Shown one piece after another: positions 8,071 through 16,751 of a stretch of 43,152 bases of DNA. The stretch is taken from contig DUNO01000025.1 of assembly GCA_012839295.1 (NCBI GenBank), forward strand, positions 1 to 43,152, written 5' to 3'. The notes under the pieces are model-generated. The model had not been told where the DNA came from and did not search any database. It worked only from the letters and a program-made list of their open reading frames with translations. Each line of letters opens with the position of its first letter. The first letter of the stretch is position 1. The DNA comes from Clostridiales bacterium. Its GTDB lineage: Bacteria > Bacillota > Clostridia > Lachnospirales > Lachnospiraceae. The position numbers and the translations under genes were made by a program.

Positions 8071-8297
8071 AATATAAGTTATGAGAAGTTGCTTTTTAAC
8101 TTCTCATAAAAGGCGCTGCATTTGCGCCGTGCATCCCGATTATAGAAAGATGTACTTACTTTCTATAATATAAGTTATGAGAAGTTGCTTTTTTAACTTC
8201 TCATAAAAGGCGCTGCATTTGCGCCGTGCATCCCGATTATAGAAAGATGTACTTTCTTTCTATAATATAAGTTATGAGAAGTTGCTTTTTAACTTCT
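8071..8297. repeat. Tandem 96/97-bp triple-hairpin repeat (2.35 copies)
   Basis: Units lie at 8071-8166 (96 bp), 8167-8263 (97 bp, one extra T) and 8264-8297 (partial). Within a unit three stems are perfect. Stem 1 is TTATGAGAAGTT / AACTTCTCATAA (8079-8090 / 8098-8109 in unit 1). Stem 2 is GGCGC / GCGCC (8112-8116 / 8124-8128). Stem 3 is ATTATAGAAAG / CTTTCTATAAT (8139-8149 / 8159-8169). The partial third copy stops inside the second arm of stem 1. A diverged single copy that largely keeps the stems sits at 38071-38198, also just upstream of a metabolic gene. It contains no ORF and is either a mobile palindromic element or a repeated leader RNA. Confidence 0.95.
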
Positions 8298-8343
8298 GGT
8301 TCCGCAATTACCTGTGGATATCTGATTATGAGGAGGAATTGCT

Positions 8344-9363
8344 ATGACAAAGCTGTTTAGCAGGTTTAGCTTAAAAGGCATGGAGTTAAAAAATAGGATT
8401 GTAATGCCGCCCATGTGCATGTACAGCGCGGACAATGATGGAATGGCTAATGACTGGCATTTCATACATTATGCTACCAGGGCGGTCGGCGGGGTTGGCC
8501 TGATTATTTTTGAAGCTACAGGAGTGGAGAACAGGGGACGGATCAGTGACAGGGATCTGGGACTATGGAAGGATGAACAGGTAGACGGCTTAAGACGGGC
8601 CGTTAAGGCCTGCCAGGAACAGGGTGCCAAGGTGGGAATACAGTTAGGCCATGCAGGCAGGAAATCAGAGGTTCTGGCAGAGGCCAGCATCGCGCCAAGC
8701 CCAATTGCATTCAGCGAACAGTACAGGGTACCCCTGGAGATGACGAAGGAGGACATTAAGACGGTAGAGGCTGCTTTCCGGGAGGCGGCAAGGAGAGCCG
8801 ATGAGGCAGGCTTTGATACTATTGAAATCCATGCGGCACATGGCTATCTGATCAGCGAATTCTTATCCCCTTTGACGAATAAAAGGACAGATGAATATGG
8901 TGGCAGCGAGGAAAACCGTTCGAGGTTCTTAAGGGAGATACTTCAGGAGATAAAGACGGTATGGCCAAAGGAAAAGCCCATTATTGTCAGGGTATCCGCA
9001 GAGGATTATGCGGAGGGCGGCAACCATGACAGCGATATGGCGAGCATATTAAATGCGTTGAAGGAGGAAGGGATTGATCTGGTGAATGTCAGCTCAGGGG
9101 CTGTTGTTAATGTGATCATGAAGGTCTATCCCGGATATCAGACGAAATTTGCAGAAACCATTAAAAAACTGACCAATATGAGTGTAATCACCGGTGGACT
9201 GGTTACCTCGCCGCTTATGGCCGAGGAGATCCTGCAAAACGGCAGGGCGGATTTCATTTTCCTGGGAAGGGAGCTGCTAAGAAATCCTTACTGGCCCCTC
9301 CAGGCCGCCAAGGAATTAAAAGAGGACCTGGAATGGCCGGTCCAGTATGCAAGAGCAAAATAA
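8344..9363 (+). CDS. namA: Old yellow enzyme family NAD(P)H:flavin oxidoreductase (YqjM/NamA-like)
   Basis: This 339-residue FMN enzyme has one TIM barrel and matches YqjM-type ene-reductases in length and motifs. VMPPMCMYS places Cys25 and Tyr27 where YqjM has its flavin-sensing Cys and Tyr. GIQLGHAGRKSEV follows. IEIHAAHGYLISEFLSPLTNKR carries the substrate-binding His pair. IFLGRELLRNPYW is near the C-terminus, and VQYARAK at the end offers the YqjM-type C-terminal Arg. It would reduce activated C=C bonds such as those of enals, enones or quinones with NADPH. The start ATG 8344 follows AGGAGGA. The next gene, nfo, begins 18 bases after its stop, so the pair probably forms an operon. The leader contains the triple-hairpin repeats. 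Confidence 0.9.
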   Translation: MTKLFSRFSLKGMELKNRIVMPPMCMYSADNDGMANDWHFIHYATRAVGGVGLIIFEATGVENRGRISDRDLGLWKDEQVDGLRRAVKACQEQGAKVGIQLGHAGRKSEVLAEASIAPSPIAFSEQYRVPLEMTKEDIKTVEAAFREAARRADEAGFDTIEIHAAHGYLISEFLSPLTNKRTDEYGGSEENRSRFLREILQEIKTVWPKEKPIIVRVSAEDYAEGGNHDSDMASILNALKEEGIDLVNVSSGAVVNVIMKVYPGYQTKFAETIKKLTNMSVITGGLVTSPLMAEEILQNGRADFIFLGRELLRNPYWPLQAAKELKEDLEWPVQYARAK

Positions 9364-9381
9364 ACAGGAGGAACCACAGAT

Positions 9382-10218
9382 ATGATGAAAATAGGCTGCC
9401 ATCTCTCCGTCTCCAAGGGCTATTATGCCATGGGAAAGGAAGCACTGGACATAGGAGCAAATACCTTTCAATTTTTTACCCGCAATCCCCGGGGCAGCAA
9501 GGCTAAGGAAATCAATCCTGATGATACCCGGAAGCTGCAGGAACTGGCAAAGGAGCATTCCTTTGGACCCCTGCTGGCACATGCGCCCTACACCCTTAAT
9601 CCTGGCTCACCGGAGGGAAGAACCCGTGAGTTTGCCTTTGAAACAATGGAGGATGATTTAAAACGGATGGAGTTTTTGCCGGGCAATTTATATAATTTTC
9701 ATCCCGGCAGCCACGTGGGAAGGGGTGCTGAGGCAGGCATTGCCCAGATTGCGGATATGCTTAACGCTATCCTGACTCCGGGGCAAACCACCACGGTGCT
9801 GCTGGAAACCATGGCCGGCAAGGGCACGGAGATTGGCGGTACCTTCGAGGAGCTGCGCATGATCCTGGACGGAGTTGCTTTAAATGATAAGATGGGCGTC
9901 TGTCTGGATACCTGCCATGTATTTGATGCCGGGTATGATATTGTAAATAACCTTGATGGTGTCCTGGAGGAATTTGACCGGGTAATCGGCCTGGATCGGT
10001 TAAGGGCAATCCACATCAATGACAGCAAGAACCCGGGAGGAAGCCATAAGGACCGGCACGAGAAAATAGGGGAGGGGAGCATCGGCCTGGAGGCCTTTAC
10101 AAGGATCATAAACCATCCGGTTCTCCGGGAACTGCCCTTTTATCTTGAAACCCCCAATGACCTGGAGGGTTACGCACAGGAAATCAGCCTGTTAAAGAGC
10201 CAGTATCATGATAGTTAA
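9382..10218 (+). CDS. nfo: Endonuclease IV (AP endonuclease)
   Basis: This 278-residue deoxyribonuclease IV cleaves DNA 5' to abasic sites in base-excision repair. Metal ligands of the three-zinc site are all visible: His in LLAHAPY, His in NFHPGSH, Glu in [13 protein letters not shown], Asp and His in [13 protein letters not shown], His in IHINDSK, Asp and His in [10 protein letters not shown], and the final Glu in YLETPN. Length is normal for the family. The start ATG 9382 follows AGGAGG in the 18-base gap after the old yellow enzyme gene, which suggests co-transcription. A hairpin about 95 bases downstream probably ends the transcript. Confidence 0.96.
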   Translation: MMKIGCHLSVSKGYYAMGKEALDIGANTFQFFTRNPRGSKAKEINPDDTRKLQELAKEHSFGPLLAHAPYTLNPGSPEGRTREFAFETMEDDLKRMEFLPGNLYNFHPGSHVGRGAEAGIAQIADMLNAILTPGQTTTVLLETMAGKGTEIGGTFEELRMILDGVALNDKMGVCLDTCHVFDAGYDIVNNLDGVLEEFDRVIGLDRLRAIHINDSKNPGGSHKDRHEKIGEGSIGLEAFTRIINHPVLRELPFYLETPNDLEGYAQEISLLKSQYHDS

Positions 10219-10313
10219 ATATAAATTGATCCTGCTTATTTACCAGAGCAACGTCCAATAATAACCGGAATTTAGATTGGCAAATAAGATCAAATAAGTT
10301 AAATGAATTTTAC

Positions 10314-10360
10314 AAGAACCATTGGGCTAGCTTTAGCGTCTAATCCATATGGTTCTTTTT
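10314..10360 (+). terminator. Probable intrinsic terminator after nfo
   Basis: AAGAACCAT (10314-10322) pairs perfectly with ATGGTTCTT (10349-10357), followed by TTT. The 26-base loop could hold a smaller GCTA/TTAGC stem. The large loop lowers confidence. The remaining gap up to 10570 contains the promoter of the next gene and otherwise only AT-rich sequence. Confidence 0.6.
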
Positions 10361-10408
10361 GTATTTTCAAACAGGAAGGTTTTCCCATGGAAAATTGCTT
10401 AAAAAACT

Positions 10409-10437
10409 TTGATATTTCTATTACTGTGTTATATAAT
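10409..10437 (+). promoter_or_regulatory. Sigma-A promoter of the GH18-LRR gene
   Basis: TTGATA (10409-10414) and TATAAT (10432-10437) are exactly 17 bases apart. A transcript would start near 10444 and have a leader of about 125 bases. A second, weaker TATAAT occurs around 10513 in CCTATAATATATAATAC. Confidence 0.75.
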
Positions 10438-10569
10438 TAGTGATAAAGTTAAAATTTCTATATATTGTAAGTGGATATGGAATTTTATGGGGAATCCATA
10501 ATGTATAGAAAGCCTATAATATATAATACATGGATGATAGGATGTAATTAATGATGGGAGGAATCAGGA

Positions 10570-12921
10570 TTGATAATGGAAAGAAATAACCAAGGACAAA
10601 ACAGATACGATTGTAATGAAAGAATAAGGCAGCTGCGGAAAATTTCCCCAAGGCGTTTTTGGGGAATGGCCCTAAGCAAATCACTGGTGGTCTACTTTAG
10701 CCTTCTGGTCTTTATTTCAGGAATGGTGTGGCCCATGACAGCTGCGGCGGCAGAAGTAACTCCAGCTACAGCCAGCACCTCCAGTGCCGGCAATTCTTCG
10801 GGAAATGCAGGTGAACTCCACGCTTTTTATCCTGCTACCACAGCATTTTCCGAGAAGATAAAGCAGTACATAGACCAGCTGGATTCCCTGAGCTTTGCCT
10901 GGAGCAGAATTGACTCCGCGGATCCAACCAGCTTAAATACGGTCAAGGGAAAGAACGGCAATTATGGCTTTTACTATCCCACAGACTACCTTCAGGCGGT
11001 GAAATATGCGAAGGACAGGGGAAAATCGATCCAGCTGAACGTATATATGGGAGGCAGTGACTGTAAAGTGCTGCTGCCCTATGCGGATAAACGCCAGGCC
11101 ATAGTCCAGGCCATTATGGATAATATTCAGGCGGATATTACCCAGGGGGAAGGCATCTACTATGATGGAGTAGTGGTTGATTTTGAAGGCCTTTGTGATA
11201 CGGACAGCCGTAAGAATCCGGTCTTATATGATGGCCAGCCAATCAGCACCTATTTCATCCAGTTCCTGACGGAATTAAAAGCCCAGCTTTCTATCAGCGG
11301 TAAAAATCTGTACGTAGCTGTCAATCCTCTGCTGTATTATGATGGCTACGACTACCCGGGTATCCTTGAGATCGCGGACCGTGTTATCCTGATGGCACAT
11401 GATTATGAACCGGCGGGGCAGCTTCAGAAAAAACAGGTGGAGCAGTATACCGGCTATGATGTGCTGGAGCCGATTGACAGTCTGGCGCCCATCCGTAAGC
11501 TCCGGGCAGCCTTAAATGATATGCAGAGCGCGGCAGCGGATCCTTCCCAGCTATCGAAGGTATGGCTGCAGCTCACCTTTGACAGCGCCCAGTGGCAGTT
11601 TGATGTAAGCAGTGCAGCAGGATGGGCGGAGCTTGCCGGAACAGCCCTTAGCAGAAAGGGAAGGGCAGTCCCCTTGTATTCCACAATCAAAGCCAGGGTA
11701 GATAACCTGGACGGCTATGGAAAAAATATAAGCTATGGATACAATAATGACCTCCAAAGTCCCTATATCCAGTATTTTAATTCCTCGGACAAATCCTGGA
11801 ATGTAATCCTGTATGAGGACAGTAACAGCATCACCGCAAAAATTGAATTATCCAAGGAATATGGCTTAGGAGGCATTTCCGTCTGGAGCCTTGGTAATGT
11901 CCCGGATCATAATGACAGTACAGGGCTGAAATACCACCTGGACGGCTGGTCCACCATCTTATCGGAAATGGGCTCCTTTGGAACACCTTCACCGGAGCAG
12001 GCCCAGACGGTTACCGTTAAGGATCCGGCAGTCCTACAGGCTGTCAGGGAGAGGCTGGGAAATAAAGAGGGCAGCCTCACCATGTCGGACTTAAAGAGCA
12101 TCTACAGGCTGAAGCTTCCGGCAGGGACAAAAAGCCTGGATGACCTGAAAATGCTGACAAACCTGGAATATCTGAGTGCCGGGGACCTGGGCATAAAAAG
12201 TATTGCAGCCTTAGGAAGCCTTACGAACCTGCAGGCCCTATATCTTCCCCAGAACGCAATTACAGATATCAGCCCACTGAAAAAACTGACAAAGCTGCAG
12301 GTGCTCTCCCTAAAGGGCAACCAGATAACAAATATCAGCTCCCTATCAGGGATGGCCAACCTGCAAAAATTATATTTAAGTGAGAATAAGATAACGGGCA
12401 TCACTTCCTTAAGCAAGCTGACGAAGCTGGAGCTTTTGGAGTTAAATAATAACAGCATACAGAAAATTGATGGGCTGAAGGGCTTGAAGAAGCTGACCCG
12501 GTTAACCTTAGGCTATAATAAGCTCAGCGACCTGGCGGCATTGAAGGCTCTGACGAATCTGCAATACCTGGATTTGTCCTATAATAAGATTACGGATATT
12601 ACGGCGCTGACGAACCTGAAGAAGGTTGAGACGTTATATCTGCAGCGGAATACCATTAGCAATATCAAGGCCTTATCCGGGATGGGCAAGCTGACGGTGC
12701 TGTCATTAAACGGCAATAAAGTCTCTTCCCTGTCTCCCATGGCAAAGCTGTCGAATTTGAAGATGCTGTATCTGAGGGAAAACAGGATTACAAGTGTTGT
12801 GGCGCTGAAGGGATTAACGAACCTGAAAGAGCTGTATTTGGGCGGAAATAAGATCAGTGATTATAGCCCTGTAAAAAAGGCGTATACAAATGCGGGCTTT
12901 CTCTGTGATTTTAAATTATAA
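10570..12921 (+). CDS. Secreted GH18-family protein with C-terminal leucine-rich repeats
   Basis: This is a 783-residue exported protein. TTG 10570 is the likely start because GGGAGGA ends seven bases before it (ATG 10576 would be too far). A basic cytoplasmic stretch of about 32 residues precedes the hydrophobic signal (about 38-58, ending TAAAAE). Residues about 85-460 form a GH18 barrel related to YaaH/SleL cortex-lytic enzymes. YYDGVVVDFEG fits the DxxDxDxE active-site motif, with Glu206 as the predicted acid. Residues about 525-783 contain about ten internalin-type 22-residue repeats (LTNLxxLYLxxNxITDIxxL). The substrate may be chitin, an N-acetylglucosamine polymer or peptidoglycan. The LRR array probably docks the enzyme on a protein or wall ligand. 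No wall anchor is seen. Confidence 0.85.
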   Translation: MIMERNNQGQNRYDCNERIRQLRKISPRRFWGMALSKSLVVYFSLLVFISGMVWPMTAAAAEVTPATASTSSAGNSSGNAGELHAFYPATTAFSEKIKQYIDQLDSLSFAWSRIDSADPTSLNTVKGKNGNYGFYYPTDYLQAVKYAKDRGKSIQLNVYMGGSDCKVLLPYADKRQAIVQAIMDNIQADITQGEGIYYDGVVVDFEGLCDTDSRKNPVLYDGQPISTYFIQFLTELKAQLSISGKNLYVAVNPLLYYDGYDYPGILEIADRVILMAHDYEPAGQLQKKQVEQYTGYDVLEPIDSLAPIRKLRAALNDMQSAAADPSQLSKVWLQLTFDSAQWQFDVSSAAGWAELAGTALSRKGRAVPLYSTIKARVDNLDGYGKNISYGYNNDLQSPYIQYFNSSDKSWNVILYEDSNSITAKIELSKEYGLGGISVWSLGNVPDHNDSTGLKYHLDGWSTILSEMGSFGTPSPEQAQTVTVKDPAVLQAVRERLGNKEGSLTMSDLKSIYRLKLPAGTKSLDDLKMLTNLEYLSAGDLGIKSIAALGSLTNLQALYLPQNAITDISPLKKLTKLQVLSLKGNQITNISSLSGMANLQKLYLSENKITGITSLSKLTKLELLELNNNSIQKIDGLKGLKKLTRLTLGYNKLSDLAALKALTNLQYLDLSYNKITDITALTNLKKVETLYLQRNTISNIKALSGMGKLTVLSLNGNKVSSLSPMAKLSNLKMLYLRENRITSVVALKGLTNLKELYLGGNKISDYSPVKKAYTNAGFLCDFKL

Positions 12922-12948
12922 ATAGATAGGTATATTCCTTATGCAGTG

Positions 12949-12986
12949 AACCTCTAAGGTTAGATTGGAATCTAACCTTAGAGGTT
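12949..12986. terminator. Perfect 18-bp palindrome after the GH18-LRR gene
   Basis: AACCTCTAAGGTTAGATT (12949-12966) and its exact reverse complement (12969-12986) are separated by GG only. It lies 28 bases after the stop codon and is the likely transcript end, although ATTTAGTATAGG rather than a clean T-run follows. The two-base loop means the RNA would open one or two pairs. A protein-binding palindrome is an alternative. Confidence 0.6.
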
Positions 12987-13268
12987 ATTTAGTATAGGCC
13001 TCTTTTCTTTTTCCTTTTTGGGGAAATTATATTTGCGGTGGAAGAGAATGGCTTGATCGAGGTTTATATACTGAAACTGGTACTTCAAATTGTTAAAATT
13101 GCGGGAAAGAGGTTGGTTCTAAAGAGGTGGAAATGCTGTTTCACCTATAAATGGGAGTTATAAGAAATAAAGAAAGTAATTGTTTTACAGAGAATGGGTC
13201 TAGGGATATAGAATCGAAGTATATCCCTAGGCTGTTTTAATAATAACGAAGTTTCGAAGCGTAGAATT
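12987..13268. other. Intergenic region with a second hairpin (13200-13230)
   Basis: No gene is supported here. CTAGGGATATA (13200-13210) and TATATCCCTAG (13220-13230) form a perfect 11-bp stem with a 9-base loop, followed by GCTGTTTTAATAA, a possible terminator on the + strand. An open stretch from about 13029 to 13160 could encode a peptide starting around IFAVEENGLIEVY. It has no start or ribosome site and resembles nothing I recognise, so it may be the remnant of a gene that the hairpin once terminated. Confidence 0.45.
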
Positions 13269-13297
13269 TTGACATATTTGTGTAGTATATTATTAGT
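13269..13297 (+). promoter_or_regulatory. Candidate promoter of the two-component genes
   Basis: A perfect -35 hexamer TTGACA (13269-13274) is followed by the AT-rich stretch TATATTATTAG. The best-spaced -10 is TATTAG at 13291-13296 (16-base spacer). It lies about 50 bases before the kinase start. Confidence 0.5.
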
Positions 13298-13343
13298 AGC
13301 AATAAGTTTCTAAGTGATAAAATGGAAACAATGGAGAAGAGAA

Positions 13344-15107
13344 ATGAAAAGAAAAATCAACTTAAAGCACTGGAAAAATTATGTGAAGAATCTTTCTATC
13401 CGCAGAAAAATGGTAGCATCACTTGTGTTTTGCGTCATCATTCCAATTATCCTTCTGGGTATCCTCACGACATCTAGAGTTTTACACCTGAGCGAGCAAA
13501 ATTTATATGAAATCCAAATGAGTCAGATGGCAAAATCCGGGAAGGATATTGAAAATATGTATGAGCTGGTTGCCAGAGAAGCTGCCACTTTAGCGGGAGA
13601 TAAAGCAATCCAGGATTTGGCGGCAGATAGGGCTACGGTTATGGATTATAAAAATGCTGCAAAAAAAATGGTAGATGCAGCTGAAAAAATTGATTATTGC
13701 AGTACAATTACTCTTAGTAAGGAAGGAATTGTTCTTTTTCAGAGAGGCCCTCTCTATATGAACGAAGAAGAAGATACCGCATATACCCGGCAAATTGAGC
13801 AGGAAAAAGCAACTTATCTTTGGAGGCCGGAGCATCCGGTTACGTTTAAAAAGGGAATTATTACCTCTGTCCAGAATCAGATTTCGTATTATACAACGGT
13901 TATGAAGGAGTTGACATTACAAAATCAGGGAGTGCTCAGTATACACATCAATGCAAGCGAATTTCTCGGACAGTTGGTTCCGAATCAGGAGGAAAATAGA
14001 GTTTTTGATATAATTATAGCAGATAGCCGGGGAAATACCTTGGTATCACGTGAAAAAAATAAGGGATTAGCAAGGCTTTGCTGGGAAACATATATGGGCT
14101 CCAAGGGTAACGGAGAGTCGGGATATTTTCCTATTCGAGCCGATAATGGGACTTTTATTGTATTATTTACCAAATGTGGAAGCAGCGGTCTGTATCTGTT
14201 TCAGATAGAGAGGAAACTTTCTTTTTATAATACCCAGATTCTTTTCATTATTGCAGCAGTCCTGTTATGTATTATTTTTGGAGTTGTATATGGGATGATC
14301 CAAAACCATACCATTATCAAGCCATTGCAGCACCTTTCGATCCGCATTGACACAGTAAAGAGTGGTATATTAGAAAAGAAAGACTATAAAGTTGCCCGTG
14401 ATGAAATAGGACATGTAGAAAGCGGATTTGAGAACATGGTGGCACATATTAACGAATTGATTAATCAGGTATATATGCAGACGATAAAAACTCAGGAAGC
14501 AGAGCGGGAAGCATTATTAGCAAAGATGAACCCACATTTTCTATATAATTCTTTAGAGGCTATCCACTGGCTGGCAATCCGGAACAAGGATTATGAAGTA
14601 AGTGAACAGCTGGAGGCCTTAGGGGATGTCTATCGCCATATTTTACGCAATGGTGAGGGAATCATTTCAATTCAGGATGATATGGAGTTCATTGATAATT
14701 ATCTTTTTCTGCTTGATTTTCAGATGGGCGATAGGGTAGCCTTCATCAGTGATATCCCAGAAGAAGTGTATGGGTATAAGATTCCAAAATTAATTACGCA
14801 GCCTCTGATTGAAAATGCTATCCAGCATGGTTTGAAAAATGTGAGTGAAGGTGGAAAAGTCAAAATTAGAATCAGAAAAGTTTCCAGTGGGATAGATATT
14901 ATTGTTATAGATAATGGAGTTGGATGTGATGCAAAAAGATTGAACCACATACTTGAAAAAAAAGATTCTAAGGAAGCATTTGCGCTCCGCAATATCAATG
15001 AAAGGGTTCATCTGCGTTACGGGGGAGGATATGGAGTGAAAATATTCAGCAAAAAAGGCTATGGAACTTTTGTGAGGATTAGAATGGGGATGGAGGACGC
15101 GCTATGA
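13344..15107 (+). CDS. YesM-like sensor histidine kinase
   Basis: This is a membrane sensor kinase of the YesM/LytS type that usually reads extracellular sugars. ATG 13344 (587 residues) is preferred over GTG 13314 because GGAGA lies six bases before it. Residues about 23-45 form the first membrane helix, and about 45-290 form the extracellular sensor (dCache-like by length). A second helix, ILFIIAAVLLCIIFGVVYGM, and a HAMP linker follow. The His_kinase domain has phospho-acceptor His398 in MNPHFLYNSLEAIHWL. The ATPase domain shows ENAIQHGLKN, DNGVGCD and the late YGGGYGVKIFSKKGYGT block. It overlaps the response regulator by four bases (ATGA). Gene context predicts sensing of a rhamnose-containing saccharide. 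Confidence 0.92.
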   Translation: MKRKINLKHWKNYVKNLSIRRKMVASLVFCVIIPIILLGILTTSRVLHLSEQNLYEIQMSQMAKSGKDIENMYELVAREAATLAGDKAIQDLAADRATVMDYKNAAKKMVDAAEKIDYCSTITLSKEGIVLFQRGPLYMNEEEDTAYTRQIEQEKATYLWRPEHPVTFKKGIITSVQNQISYYTTVMKELTLQNQGVLSIHINASEFLGQLVPNQEENRVFDIIIADSRGNTLVSREKNKGLARLCWETYMGSKGNGESGYFPIRADNGTFIVLFTKCGSSGLYLFQIERKLSFYNTQILFIIAAVLLCIIFGVVYGMIQNHTIIKPLQHLSIRIDTVKSGILEKKDYKVARDEIGHVESGFENMVAHINELINQVYMQTIKTQEAEREALLAKMNPHFLYNSLEAIHWLAIRNKDYEVSEQLEALGDVYRHILRNGEGIISIQDDMEFIDNYLFLLDFQMGDRVAFISDIPEEVYGYKIPKLITQPLIENAIQHGLKNVSEGGKVKIRIRKVSSGIDIIVIDNGVGCDAKRLNHILEKKDSKEAFALRNINERVHLRYGGGYGVKIFSKKGYGTFVRIRMGMEDAL

Positions 15108-16657
15108 AACTAATGGTGGTGGATGATAACCTACAGGTTCGTGAAGGCATTCATTATGGAATTCCATGGGAAGAATATGGCATACAGGAGATTAGTGAAT
15201 TTGGAGATGGTCTGGAAGCGGCAAAAGCGCTGAAGGTATTTCAACCAGATATTATAATTGCAGATATCCGAATGCCAAATATGGATGGTTTGCAACTTTT
15301 GGAGCAGGTAAAAAAGAAACTTAATAACTGTAAATTCATTTTAATTAGCGCTTATTCTGAATTCTCATATGCGCAGAAGGCTATAAACCTTGGAGCGGAC
15401 GACTATATTCTAAAGCCGATTAAGCCCGGTGTACTGATAGAGGTCGTCATGAAAAAAATACAGGAAATATTAGGCGAGCGTAAAGAAAAAGAAGCATACT
15501 ACCACATTTTCGAAAAAAGCTTTATTCATGCCCTTACCCAGAAAAGCCCGATTGAAAATGAGGAGAAGATTAAGGAGTTTCTGGAAAATAAATATCAATT
15601 TTCTTTGGGCCATAATCTTGTTTTTTTAGCAATTCTCCGGGTGGAACAAGCAGATGGAAAAATTCCTAAAAAGCTAATACAGACAGAAGTTCTGGATTGG
15701 ATCAGGGAGCAGCTTCAGGATTTTGGGGTACTTATTTCTATGGGAGAAAAGCAGTTGCTTTTGATTGGCAAGGGAGAGCCTTCGCTGATGATAAGTTTAA
15801 ACCATCAATATCAATTGAAGGTTGTGCTGTCAAGTATCAATAAAAAGATGATGGAAAATAACCTGGCAATTACAGCGGGGATTTCCGATTGCAGGGGGTT
15901 GAAAGAAATAAGCTTGGTCTATTCCCATGCATATGAAGCTTTGGAGGACACTTACTATCATGAGCGTGGCTCCTGCTTGTTATTTATACAAAAGAACCTT
16001 AATGGTGAAAGATTTCCTGAAAAGATACAGAAGGACATGATGGAAGCAATCAGGGAAAGTCTGATTCAAGGTGATAATAAAGAATTACACAGACACATGG
16101 AAGCCTTGCATGAATTAGGGTGCCAGAAGCGCTATCCTAAAAATGAAATGGTGGCATTTTTAAAACGTTTATATCTTTATCTTGTCCGTCGCTGTGATCT
16201 GGAAAGCGATTTGGATTTTGAACGGAGCACAATTGATAATGCGCTGCATTTTTCAGACTGTATTCGGCAGTTTGAGAAGTTTTTAGGGCATTCAGCGGAG
16301 AAAAGTTCAAAACCATGTAATGCTGAAAACTATTCGGTTATGGTTAGGAACATATGCTTTTTCATAGAGGAGCATTATGATGAACCTCTTAGTTTGGAAT
16401 CAATTGGTGAGGTGTTTGAGCGGACTCCAAACTACATATCATCCAGGTTTAAGAAAGAGGTGGGTAAAAGCTTTACCGATTATTTAATTGAACTTCGCAT
16501 CCAGAAAGCAGTAGGACTTATAAAATATACGAACACCTCCATAGGCGAAGTGGCAAAAAAAGTTGGATTTAGCAACTACGCATACTTTTCAAGAATTTTC
16601 CGCAGATATACAGGAAAAAATGCAGGAATATTTCGGAGTGGAAATAAAGATGAGTAG
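15104..16657 (+). CDS. YesN-like response regulator with AraC DNA-binding domain
   Basis: This is a 517-residue regulator. The receiver domain occupies about 1-120, with acidic pocket Asp7/Asp8, phosphorylation site Asp54 in IIADIRMP and a Lys in YILKPIKPG. A central helical linker of about 270 residues is typical of YesN-type proteins. The C-terminal AraC module (about 410-517) has two helix-turn-helix units (LSLESIGEVFERTPNYISSRFKKEVG and TSIGEVAKKVGFSNYAYFSRIFRRYTG). It is partner of the kinase just upstream (4-base overlap) and most likely activates the ABC transporter and GH78 genes that start 94 bases downstream. Confidence 0.93.
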   Translation: MKLMVVDDNLQVREGIHYGIPWEEYGIQEISEFGDGLEAAKALKVFQPDIIIADIRMPNMDGLQLLEQVKKKLNNCKFILISAYSEFSYAQKAINLGADDYILKPIKPGVLIEVVMKKIQEILGERKEKEAYYHIFEKSFIHALTQKSPIENEEKIKEFLENKYQFSLGHNLVFLAILRVEQADGKIPKKLIQTEVLDWIREQLQDFGVLISMGEKQLLLIGKGEPSLMISLNHQYQLKVVLSSINKKMMENNLAITAGISDCRGLKEISLVYSHAYEALEDTYYHERGSCLLFIQKNLNGERFPEKIQKDMMEAIRESLIQGDNKELHRHMEALHELGCQKRYPKNEMVAFLKRLYLYLVRRCDLESDLDFERSTIDNALHFSDCIRQFEKFLGHSAEKSSKPCNAENYSVMVRNICFFIEEHYDEPLSLESIGEVFERTPNYISSRFKKEVGKSFTDYLIELRIQKAVGLIKYTNTSIGEVAKKVGFSNYAYFSRIFRRYTGKNAGIFRSGNKDE

Positions 16658-16710
16658 GTTAAAGTGACATGTTTTTGTGGAATTTCAGCATAAATGAAAG
16701 AAAAAGGTTC

Positions 16711-16719
16711 TGTTATAAT
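16711..16719 (+). promoter_or_regulatory. Extended -10 promoter of the sugar ABC operon
   Basis: TGTTATAAT (16711-16719) is a TGn-TATAAT extended -10 element 33 bases before the binding-protein start. The -35 position (about 16691-16696, TAAATG) is poor, as expected for a promoter that needs an AraC-type activator. Confidence 0.6.
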
Positions 16720-16751
16720 TTATTTATCATTTGATAGAAGGAGAGGAAAAA

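Noticed and set aside
8071-8297. CRISPR array
   Set aside because: The repeat units are 96-97 bp, adjacent without unique spacers, and palindromic throughout; no cas genes are in the window.
13029-13160. Small gene between the GH18-LRR gene and the kinase
   Set aside because: Open for about 44 codons but without a start codon in a usable context, ribosome site or recognisable motif; noted only as a possible remnant.
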